A stretch of 64,000 nucleotides of DNA from Fangia hongkongensis FSC776 = DSM 21703. GTDB lineage: Bacteria; Pseudomonadota; Gammaproteobacteria; Francisellales; Francisellaceae. The notes beneath the pieces are model-generated. The model was given only the letters and a program-made list of their open reading frames with translations. It did not search any database and was not told where the DNA came from. The stretch covers positions 62,001 through 126,000 of the forward strand of contig NZ_KB902270.1 of NCBI RefSeq assembly GCF_000379445.1, in the 5' to 3' direction. A program made the translations under genes and the position numbers. This document shows, piece by piece, positions 51,873-60,003 of this stretch. Each line of letters begins with the position of its first letter. Within the stretch, counting starts at the first letter, position 1.

Positions 51873-53009
51873 ATGAGAAAATATAGAAGACAGCATGGGG
51901 TTTCTCTTATTGAGATAATGATTACTATAGCAGTTATTGCCATACTTGGAACAATTGCTGTTCCTGTATACTTCAGTTATGCAAAAGAGGCTGAACTTTC
52001 TGGGGCGCTACCTGTAATTGGAGCTGTTGAGCAAAAAATTGCTGATTACCGCCAGCAAAATGGAACGTTTGATGGTGCTAATAATACTTCTTTAGATATT
52101 GACTCACAATCCACGGTAAGCGATGTGATTAGCTCACTTACTATTGAAAATGGCATTATTACTATCGCCCTTCTTAGTAAGTATTCTGATGACTCAAATG
52201 ACGCAAATCCTCGCTGGTTATTTGAGCCAACGGTAATAGAAAATGCTGTAGTTTGGCTATGTGCATCTACTTCAGGTATTACCTGCCCAGAGGGTTATGG
52301 TATTTCTTCTCAGACCATACAATTTCCAGAAGCTCCAGCTGCAGTTCCTCCCCCTGTTGGCCAGCGTCTACCCAATACCTTAGTCTATAGCACCCCTCAA
52401 AACTTAACTTCTTTACCTGGAGGCGGTAGAAATGGTGGCGCTATCGTTTATCTAGGAGATGGAGATGATCAAATTGATACAAGAGGAGCTGATGATATTG
52501 TATATGCTGGAGGTGGTAATGATATTATAGAGCTTGGCACCTATTTTGATAATATTGATGCTGGTAGTGGCGACGATATTGTAAATGGTGGTTGGGGCTT
52601 TGATATTATATACGGTGGATCAGGTGCTGATACAATTGATGGTGGAGAAAGAAATGATAACTGGAAGCAAACTGATACGCTTGTCTATGTAAAACCACGA
52701 GAGGCATATTTAATAACAGCAGTTGGAAACCCTGCTAGCGGCGGTGAAATTCATGTGCAAGACTTAGATACTGGAGAAATTGATATCGTCACCAATATCG
52801 AAGAGTTTAAATTTGGATATAATAAATCTCTTACTGACTTTGATGTCGGTGAATATGAACATAAAACAAATGGACGAAATGATAGCAATAAAAAGAACAT
52901 TGCAAATACTGATGACTTTGATGAAAGCTATGTTATTGAATATCGTGATAACCATGCTCAAGAAGGGCAAATAAATCAATCACAACTAGATGCTTTACTT
53001 GGTATCTAA
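51873..53009 (+). CDS. Type IV prepilin-like protein fused to RTX calcium-binding repeats
   Basis: About 378 residues. The N-terminus MRKYRRQHG/VSLIEIMITIAV has a prepilin peptidase site with Glu at mature +5 and a full hydrophobic helix. A pilin-like region follows to about 155 (Cys pair VWLCAS...GITCPEG), then a Pro-rich linker, then about eight RTX nonapeptides (GDGDDQI, GGGNDII, GSGDDIV, GGSGADTI; about 193-260) and a C-terminal RTX-type cap. The ATG at 51873 has a GGGAG site. No other pilus gene is nearby. I know no established protein with this fusion. Confidence 0.85.
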   Translation: MRKYRRQHGVSLIEIMITIAVIAILGTIAVPVYFSYAKEAELSGALPVIGAVEQKIADYRQQNGTFDGANNTSLDIDSQSTVSDVISSLTIENGIITIALLSKYSDDSNDANPRWLFEPTVIENAVVWLCASTSGITCPEGYGISSQTIQFPEAPAAVPPPVGQRLPNTLVYSTPQNLTSLPGGGRNGGAIVYLGDGDDQIDTRGADDIVYAGGGNDIIELGTYFDNIDAGSGDDIVNGGWGFDIIYGGSGADTIDGGERNDNWKQTDTLVYVKPREAYLITAVGNPASGGEIHVQDLDTGEIDIVTNIEEFKFGYNKSLTDFDVGEYEHKTNGRNDSNKKNIANTDDFDESYVIEYRDNHAQEGQINQSQLDALLGI

Positions 53010-53023
53010 CCATACACTTTAGC

Positions 53024-53137
53024 CTATTTCCTCTCTTTATTGATGCTACTTTTATCACGTTTATCAACGATATGCGCACAATAACAGCCTGCACCTACGG
53101 CCACAAATGCAGTGATAATCCAAACAATATAAAACAT
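53024..53137 (-). CDS. cydX: CydX-like small subunit of cytochrome bd
   Basis: A 37-residue single-helix protein reading MFYIVWIITAFVAVGAGCYC then AHIVDKRDKSS. Its start MFYIVWII and its place just downstream of cydB are typical of CydX, a small subunit needed for oxidase stability. The Cys pair is unusual. Confidence 0.7.
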   Translation of the reverse strand: MFYIVWIITAFVAVGAGCYCAHIVDKRDKSSINKERK

Positions 53138-53195
53138 ATTAATTCCTTAACTCTTATCTCTTTTTTGTACTTCAAAATACGCTTTTAGACTCTGA

Positions 53196-54392
53196 TTAAT
53201 ATAACTCATGTGATCTTTCTTTTACTTCTTCAGGCGTCAGTGTCACTCCTCTGCCCCACATTTTTTTATACACGTACGTTGTATAAACAAAAATAATAGG
53301 CAACATAATCACAGCTACGATTAAAATACCTATCAATGAGATCAGTGAACTACTGGAGTTCCAAATAACAAAACTCTGCTCCGGTAAAATAGAAGATGGC
53401 ATAATAAATGGAAAAAGGCTGAATCCTAAAGAAAATACGACACCAAAACAACTCAACACACTGGAGAAAAAAGCCAAAGTTGCTTTATGCTTTTGTGCAA
53501 ATAGATAAGCACATATCGCACCTAAAAAGCCAAGAACGGGGGCAATTATCATCCAAGTATGATGCGCATAATTACTAAGCCAGCCACCTGTTGTGATCGT
53601 TACCTTTCCGCCGGTAAGCGGGTGTAAAACAGCTTGAGAGTATGAGCTTAGCTTATCACTTAACGCCCAATGATATCCTTGTAGCATACTAAGCCAAATC
53701 CCCACAAGTGCAAATAGGATAATAAATAAGATAATGCTTAGCTTTTGTATCTTAACAAAACGTGCATATAACACCCCTTCTGTACGCATAGCACAATAAG
53801 ATGCCCCATGCATAATCGATAAGATTACTGCCATTACCCCAACTGCAATAGCAAATGGATTTAATAGTCCCAATAAAGAAATAAGTGCAGATTCCTGAGG
53901 AAGATTTACTGAGCCATAATAAAAACGCAAAGTTCCAGGATCAAAACCAAATGGCAGTCCTATAAATAAGTTTCCAATAGCAACACCAATAACTAAAATT
54001 GGCACCAAAGAGCCGATGCAAAGCATCCAATCCCAAAAATTTGTCCATTTTAATGAATGAATCTTATGGCGATATTCAAAAGCAACTGGCCGTAGAAACA
54101 ATGCCCACAATACCACTAATATTCCAAGGTACATCCCTGAAAAAGAGCCAGCATATACACGTGGCCAAATAGCAAATAAGCCCGCACCTGCCGTAATAAG
54201 CCACACCTGATTGCCATCCCACGTCGGCGCAACGATATTAATCACTGCACGCTTTTCATATTCATTTTTCCCAACGAATCTTGCTAACATACCTGCACCG
54301 AAATCAAAGCAAATAGTTGCAGCAGCAAGAAACATAATAAGCCCAACCGCTAGCCATGCTAATAGTTGCACTACGGTATATGTATCTATCAT
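53196..54392 (-). CDS. cydB: Cytochrome bd ubiquinol oxidase subunit II
   Basis: A 398-residue polytopic protein. FDFGAGMLARFVG..., AVINIVAPTWDGNQVWLITAGAGLFAIWP, and PVAFEYRHK are the typical CydB motifs. It overlaps cydA by 4 bases. Subunit of a high-affinity oxygen-reducing terminal oxidase, used at low oxygen. Confidence 0.95.
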   Translation of the reverse strand: MIDTYTVVQLLAWLAVGLIMFLAAATICFDFGAGMLARFVGKNEYEKRAVINIVAPTWDGNQVWLITAGAGLFAIWPRVYAGSFSGMYLGILVVLWALFLRPVAFEYRHKIHSLKWTNFWDWMLCIGSLVPILVIGVAIGNLFIGLPFGFDPGTLRFYYGSVNLPQESALISLLGLLNPFAIAVGVMAVILSIMHGASYCAMRTEGVLYARFVKIQKLSIILFIILFALVGIWLSMLQGYHWALSDKLSSYSQAVLHPLTGGKVTITTGGWLSNYAHHTWMIIAPVLGFLGAICAYLFAQKHKATLAFFSSVLSCFGVVFSLGFSLFPFIMPSSILPEQSFVIWNSSSSLISLIGILIVAVIMLPIIFVYTTYVYKKMWGRGVTLTPEEVKERSHELY

Positions 54393-55996
54393 AAACGGAT
54401 CTCCTTCTCTGAGTGCTTCACTTTGGAATCTATTGATTGAGGGCCAAGACGCGCATATTTAAACATTAAAAACATCTCCACGGCAAAAAGTAGTGCATAA
54501 AACAACATAAACACAACAAGTGAAGCTAAGATATCCCACGCATTAATCGTGGAGGAGCTAATACTTGTTGGCAACATATCATAAACTGTCCAAGGCTGGC
54601 GACCATGCTCAGTAACAATCCAGCCACATAAGCAGGCAATCCATGGCGCAGGAATCATATAAAGCATCCAGCGAAGCGTCCATCTTTTCTGCCACAAACT
54701 ATCTTTTGCTAACAAAATTAATCCAAACACAATCATGATAAACATCAATACACCCAAACCGACCATCACTCTAAAGGTCCAGAAAATCGTGCTCACATTC
54801 GGCACAGAGCTTTTTGCTGCCTCTAGAATCTGACTTTGTGTTGCAGAGGTGAGCTTCTCTCCCTCTGGCACATATCGAAGTAATAACATCCCAAAGCCTA
54901 GATCTTGCTTGTACTTATCATAAATCGTCACATTTTCTTTTGTGTCATGCCCTGCTCTCATTTCAAGCATTGCATCATAAGCCTTTGCACCATTTTGAAT
55001 TCTAGTGATTACAGATGGAATCTCCTTACCATGAATATCCTTATAACCATCATATAAAATCGTTTTCACACCATATATTTTTTGATCTAAGGAATGTGTT
55101 GCCAAAATACCTAATGCACCTGGAATTTGAACAGACAAATAGTTTTTTTCATTATCCTGAGAAGGCAAAGCAACCACATTGAAATTAGCAGGTGGCTTTT
55201 GTGTATCCCATTCAGCCTCAATAGCTGCAAGTTTCATCGGTTGATATTTATAAGCTAATATACCTTGCTGATCGCCCATAAACATCACCATCAAAGACGC
55301 AATCACACCAAAACCAAGACCAATAGCCATAGAGCGTTTTGCAAAAGCAATCTCTCGCTTTTTCAATAAGAAAAATGCACTAATACCAATCACAAATATG
55401 GCTGATGTGGTATAACCTGCAATCACTGTATGCGCAAAACCTATTTGCGCAATTGGATTTAGAAATAGATCCAGTAGGTTGGTTGTTTCCATCCGCATTG
55501 TTTGCCAAACAAACTCACCCCCTACAGGCACCTGCATAAAGCCATTTGCAACTAAAATTAAAAGTGCTGATAAATTTGAGCCAATGGCCAAGCAGAACGT
55601 GGCACAAAGATGCTGCTTCTTTGACAGCTTATTCCAACCCAAAAAGAAAATACCAACAAAGGTTGACTCAAGCATAAAGGCTACAAGCCCCTCAATAGCA
55701 AGAGGCGTACCAAAGATATCACCTACAAATTGGGAGTAATATGCCCAGTTAAGCCCAAATGAAAATTCCATTGTTAGCCCTGAGAGCACACCCACGGCAA
55801 AGTTGATTCCTAAGAGTTTTCCCCAGAATTTGGTCATTCGTTTATAAACTTCCTTACCACTAATCACATACATTAATTCCATTGTAAAGATGATCCAGGT
55901 AAGTCCTAAGGTTAAGGGGACAAAAATAAAGTGAAACCCTGCAACAAAAGCAAATTGCCAACGTGCAAGCTCTACTGATAGCATACTTGGTAGCAT
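54389..55996 (-). CDS. cydA: Cytochrome bd ubiquinol oxidase subunit I
   Basis: A 535-residue polytopic protein with heme ligands in recognised places: His in FHFIFVPLTLG, His in GFAHTVIAGY, and Met in the WTFRVMVGLG region. GRQPWTVYDMLPT is the family signature. An extended periplasmic Q-loop (about 250-380) marks the long-Q-loop type. An AAGG precedes the first ATG; a second ATG 12 bases later aligns with other CydA starts. Confidence 0.95.
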   Translation of the reverse strand: MLPSMLSVELARWQFAFVAGFHFIFVPLTLGLTWIIFTMELMYVISGKEVYKRMTKFWGKLLGINFAVGVLSGLTMEFSFGLNWAYYSQFVGDIFGTPLAIEGLVAFMLESTFVGIFFLGWNKLSKKQHLCATFCLAIGSNLSALLILVANGFMQVPVGGEFVWQTMRMETTNLLDLFLNPIAQIGFAHTVIAGYTTSAIFVIGISAFFLLKKREIAFAKRSMAIGLGFGVIASLMVMFMGDQQGILAYKYQPMKLAAIEAEWDTQKPPANFNVVALPSQDNEKNYLSVQIPGALGILATHSLDQKIYGVKTILYDGYKDIHGKEIPSVITRIQNGAKAYDAMLEMRAGHDTKENVTIYDKYKQDLGFGMLLLRYVPEGEKLTSATQSQILEAAKSSVPNVSTIFWTFRVMVGLGVLMFIMIVFGLILLAKDSLWQKRWTLRWMLYMIPAPWIACLCGWIVTEHGRQPWTVYDMLPTSISSSTINAWDILASLVVFMLFYALLFAVEMFLMFKYARLGPQSIDSKVKHSEKEIRL

Positions 55997-56096
55997 GGTA
56001 AGCCTTAATGTTCATTCTACTAACTTGCATAGTTTATCCTCTAAAAGTTAAACGCATAGTCATAAAACTTAATTCTGTGGAATAACATCCTTTTCA

Positions 56097-56110
56097 TTGA
56101 TTTAGATCAA
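56097..56110. promoter_or_regulatory. FNR/Anr-type box
   Basis: TTGAT-TTAG-ATCAA, a perfect match to the FNR consensus, between the divergent cydA (start 55996) and hydrogenase protease (start 56192). It could activate or repress either under low oxygen. Confidence 0.75.
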
Positions 56111-56191
56111 GTTCACAGCAAATAATTTCCGCCCAAATCAATGCTATGATACGCTTATCATATCCATGAACATAATCAGGTTATTGCAGAA

Positions 56192-56656
56192 ATGAAAACG
56201 CTTATTCTTGGGATAGGCTCTCCTTTTGGGGACGATCAATTCGGTTGGCTCGTTGCTCAAAAAATCAAAGAAATGGATATTGACCCTCAAAGCATTATTA
56301 TCGAAGTGACAGATCGCCCCGGACTTAATCTACTTCAGTATTTAGAAGACAGTCATTATGGTAAAATTATTTTAATCGATACGGTCAATGCCAATGAAAC
56401 ACCGGGAAAGCACTTTTATCTTAATGCAGATCAAATTAGTCAGTTTACTGGTTTTTTATCTTCGCATAATATTGGCGTTGCACCTTCTATCGCATTGGCA
56501 AAGGCACTTGGAATACATATCGCGCATATTCAATTTTACGGTGTGCAAGGCAAGTATTTGTATACAAAGAGTGAAAAAATCTCAACCGAAATCCAAGAAC
56601 AATGCGATATTATGGCTGAGGAGATATATAAGGCGATTGCTAACAGTGATTGCTGA
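56192..56656 (+). CDS. [NiFe]-hydrogenase maturation protease (HyaD/HybD family)
   Basis: A 154-residue protein. LILGIGSPFGDDQFGW carries the nickel-binding Asp, and SSHNIGVAPSIALAKAL has the conserved His. It removes the C-terminal tail of a hydrogenase large subunit after Ni insertion. No hydrogenase subunit is in the window, so the substrate lies elsewhere in the genome or the gene is a remnant. Its 3' end overlaps gadB by 17 bases, convergent. Confidence 0.8.
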   Translation: MKTLILGIGSPFGDDQFGWLVAQKIKEMDIDPQSIIIEVTDRPGLNLLQYLEDSHYGKIILIDTVNANETPGKHFYLNADQISQFTGFLSSHNIGVAPSIALAKALGIHIAHIQFYGVQGKYLYTKSEKISTEIQEQCDIMAEEIYKAIANSDC

Positions 56657-58184
56657 TCCGTTGCTCTTTATGATGTAAAAGCTCTGTTTGAAAATGTTCT
56701 TTTGACTTAAAATCAATTGAATCAAGTAAATGCACTGCCTTTTCAAATGATGCCAGCAAATGCTCCACCATTAAAGAGGATATATTGCTTTTAATCACCA
56801 CTCGAAACATGGACTGTGTTTGCGGTTGATCATGAAAAAGCCCTTCTATCTGTTTTGTCTCAGGATGATGAAATGCCATTTTGTACCCACCAACATACCA
56901 ATGATGTAAAGATAATGCATGTTGTAAGTCAATATCATTATATTTAAAGCCACATGCGGGGTTCAGCATTGCTGTCACCACAGGCAAGCAATGTTCATCG
57001 CCATGGTCAAGGAGTATAAAGCGATCCTGATCTTTGTATCTCATTTTTTTAAGGCCATCACGTATCATTTTTGCATGAAACATCATACTCTCACAACACT
57101 TTTGATAACCTGACAAGCCATATCTTAAAAACTTGTAATACTGAACATAAACACCACTTGCAGGACGCGAGAAATTCAATGTATAAGAATCTGCCTGACC
57201 ACCAAGGTAGGTTACCGAAGTTGCGACATGTTCACTCAAACCCTCTCGTCGCCTCCAAATAATCCAACCTGTCCCACAACAGGATTCACCATATTTATGG
57301 CCACTTGCTGAAATAGAAAGAACATTTTTAAGGCGAAAATCCCAAGCAGGCAGCCCTTTTTGAAAAGGTGCGATAAACCCACCTGAAGCGGCATCGATAT
57401 GAATTCCCACTTGATATTGGAATCTCTCATTAATCTTTTCAATAACCTCATCCATAGCCCACACTGGATCATATTGACCGCCATAGTGATTCCCCATAAT
57501 AGCGACAACAGCAATTGTATGCTCATCGATCATATCATAAAGATCATCAGCATCAATGCTAAAGCTTTTATAAGAGGGTTTGATTAACTTGCAATCAATA
57601 TCAATATATTTTATTAGCTTTTCCCAAGCTGCTTGATAACAACTTGATATCACGATATTAGGGCGCACTTTTAATACTTCCTCTGCGCTTAATCCTTTAT
57701 GCTTTGCGTACCACTTACGCCAACGGTATTTCAAAGCAAGCCCTGCTAATAAACAGGCTTCTGTTGAGCCAACCGTACATGCACCTGCGTACATACCATA
57801 GGTTTTAAATTCGTCCTCGTCTTTAGGGCAGTGCCATAGATCTGCGACCATATTAACCAAAGTATTATGAATTTTATAAGACTCCGGATAGACTGTTTGA
57901 TCTGCAAGGTTCACCTTAAGCCCCATAAGGGCAACCTCTTCCTCTTCTTGCTCCAAAAGCACATTAACATAAGATGAGGTGTTCAGCTTAGGGTTAAAAT
58001 CTAAAATAGATTCATTATCAATAATCGCCTTTACTTCCCTTGCGTCAAAGCCATACGTTGGAATCTTATTAGGTGCTTTTACTAGTGCATCTGACAAACT
58101 ATCTTTATATGTTACCTCTTTTTCAAGCAGTAATGCCTTTAAGTGCCTAATTTCATCTTCTAAGCGTTTAATTTTTTTGTCCAT
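56640..58184 (-). CDS. gadB: Glutamate decarboxylase
   Basis: A 514-residue PLP enzyme. The active-site Lys lies in SISASGHKYGESCCGTGW, with VGSTEACLLAGLALKYRWR and IHIDAASGGFIAPF also diagnostic. It consumes a proton by converting glutamate to GABA. The N-terminus has an extra coiled coil (DKKIKRLEDEIRHLKALL), unusual for GadB. It follows gadC by 11 bases. Confidence 0.93.
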   Translation of the reverse strand: MDKKIKRLEDEIRHLKALLLEKEVTYKDSLSDALVKAPNKIPTYGFDAREVKAIIDNESILDFNPKLNTSSYVNVLLEQEEEEVALMGLKVNLADQTVYPESYKIHNTLVNMVADLWHCPKDEDEFKTYGMYAGACTVGSTEACLLAGLALKYRWRKWYAKHKGLSAEEVLKVRPNIVISSCYQAAWEKLIKYIDIDCKLIKPSYKSFSIDADDLYDMIDEHTIAVVAIMGNHYGGQYDPVWAMDEVIEKINERFQYQVGIHIDAASGGFIAPFQKGLPAWDFRLKNVLSISASGHKYGESCCGTGWIIWRRREGLSEHVATSVTYLGGQADSYTLNFSRPASGVYVQYYKFLRYGLSGYQKCCESMMFHAKMIRDGLKKMRYKDQDRFILLDHGDEHCLPVVTAMLNPACGFKYNDIDLQHALSLHHWYVGGYKMAFHHPETKQIEGLFHDQPQTQSMFRVVIKSNISSLMVEHLLASFEKAVHLLDSIDFKSKEHFQTELLHHKEQRISNHC

Positions 58185-58195
58185 ACTTCTTAACC

Positions 58196-59710
58196 TTATT
58201 TCTTAAACTTGTGTAGATTTATCTGAAATGCCCCTCGGCCACGTAAATGTATCCATCTATGATGTTTATTAAAAGGGAAACAATGCAGCCAAAGTGCCTT
58301 GTCTTTTGTGTGCTTAGGCGCTGTTAAACTATAAATGATGTGTGGCAAAATCATAACGATAATAAAAGAGCTAAAAAGGATAGCTTCATAGGCGATTGAT
58401 GATTCAGCTGCTATTTGCGAAGGAGGATAGATGGATATGTATATGGCTAAAATCACGGTAACAAGACCAATTAATGGAATCAAGTTCCTGCCTATTTTAC
58501 CGCCTGGGACTATAAAGCTTCTTTTCACCTCTGCATAACGCCATTTTAAAATAAAATAGCTAACAAACAATAATGTATACATTGCTAAATAAATAAGTAC
58601 AGCCAATGCCATAGCAATAATAAAAGACAAATTACTGCCGCCACCACCTAAGGTAATTACAAATGCCCAACCTGATACAATCACAGCCTGTATTGTAATT
58701 AGTCTAACAGGCACTTCATTTTTATTTGTCTTAGATAAGGCCTTAGGAAGAATATTTTCTTTAGCCGCAGCATATATGCCCTCGATGGGGCCAATAATCC
58801 ATGAGCTGACCTCAGCAAGTGCTCCTATTGCTAGAAGAAAAGCAAAGATATAAGTTAACCACGTTAGATGGTAAATGGTTAATAAAACCTCAAAACTTTG
58901 TAATACCCCTGAGCTCATATTAATGGACTGCCCCGGAATCACAATCGCAATAGATAAACTCCCTAATATCGCAACTAAAATGGCGAATACACTTAAAAGA
59001 GCAAGTGCTACAGGATAACTCTTTTTGGGATTTTGCATTTCATTCACATGCACAGCAGATGCTTCAATGCCAGCATACGCTAAAATAAAGGTTATAAAGA
59101 TTGTTAATGCATTGGGGTCTGTAAAATCAGGGAAAAAACTCCGCCAACTTAATGTAATGTTGATATTATGCCCTGTTATAACATATAAAAGCACCAATAT
59201 AACAAGGGTTACCATGGGAACAACCACCCCTAAGATGACACCATAACTTGCAAGTTTTGAAGAAAAGGCAGCGCCTTTAAAGTTCACTATGGTTAATAGC
59301 CAAAAAATAATTATAACCATTAATGTTTTGTACGCAGGATTGCTATTTAATGAGGGCAAATCAAAAGCATAAGATAAAGAGCCAACAATAAAATATAACA
59401 TGGCTAAAAATCCTACGGTAATCTGCGCCCATTGCAAAAATATGGCAAAGAACCCCCAACGCTTCCCTAATGCCACAGAGCACCATTTATAAACGCCTCC
59501 AACCTCCCAGCCCTCACCCGTGGCGAGTTCAGCCGACACAAGCGCTGTAGGAATAAAAAACAATAATGCTGCTGCTAAAAGAAAAAATATTAACGAAAAC
59601 CCAGAGGCTGCAAGCACAGGGTAGCTGTATACCGTTAATATCATTGAAGCTGTTAATGAGAAAAAGCCAAAAATCGTAATCTTCTTTTGTTTTATTGGCA
59701 ACTTAGACAT
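58196..59710 (-). CDS. gadC: Glutamate:GABA antiporter
   Basis: A 504-residue APC transporter of about 12 helices. The GadC-type motifs 'FIPTALVSAELATGEGWE-GGVYKW' and ILAYAGIEASAVHVNEMQNPKKSYP are seen. It exchanges external glutamate for GABA, completing the acid resistance system with gadB. It may have a C-terminal plug (tail HHRWIHLRGRGAFQ). No acid sensor gene is visible here. Confidence 0.92.
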   Translation of the reverse strand: MSKLPIKQKKITIFGFFSLTASMILTVYSYPVLAASGFSLIFFLLAAALLFFIPTALVSAELATGEGWEVGGVYKWCSVALGKRWGFFAIFLQWAQITVGFLAMLYFIVGSLSYAFDLPSLNSNPAYKTLMVIIIFWLLTIVNFKGAAFSSKLASYGVILGVVVPMVTLVILVLLYVITGHNINITLSWRSFFPDFTDPNALTIFITFILAYAGIEASAVHVNEMQNPKKSYPVALALLSVFAILVAILGSLSIAIVIPGQSINMSSGVLQSFEVLLTIYHLTWLTYIFAFLLAIGALAEVSSWIIGPIEGIYAAAKENILPKALSKTNKNEVPVRLITIQAVIVSGWAFVITLGGGGSNLSFIIAMALAVLIYLAMYTLLFVSYFILKWRYAEVKRSFIVPGGKIGRNLIPLIGLVTVILAIYISIYPPSQIAAESSIAYEAILFSSFIIVMILPHIIYSLTAPKHTKDKALWLHCFPFNKHHRWIHLRGRGAFQINLHKFKK

Positions 59711-59813
59711 TATGAATCTGCATTTTTATGTTTCAAACATGCTTTATGATGAGTTTGATCATAACATTTTAATCACCTGATTATAACTCAAATACGCCAC
59801 ATGCTATTATTTT

Positions 59814-59827
59814 TTGATCTATATCAA
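59814..59827. promoter_or_regulatory. FNR/Anr-type box upstream of glycyl radical enzyme
   Basis: TTGAT-CTAT-ATCAA, perfect consensus, 177 bases before the enzyme start and about 100 bases upstream of gadC in the opposite direction. Placement fits activation of the anaerobic enzyme operon. The remainder of the 59711-60003 spacer shows no gene. Confidence 0.75.
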
Positions 59828-60003
59828 ATTTTGATCAGCAATATAATCTGTGCGTATTTAGTACGCTTTTTTATCACCAACAAGTCAACTTACAATGTGA
59901 TTCAAAGATTAATTTTTATTAAAAGACTTATTTAAAACGTATTTATCCCACTATGAAAAACTAATATCTAATTCTTTAACCCAATAATCAAGGAGATTAA
60001 GCT

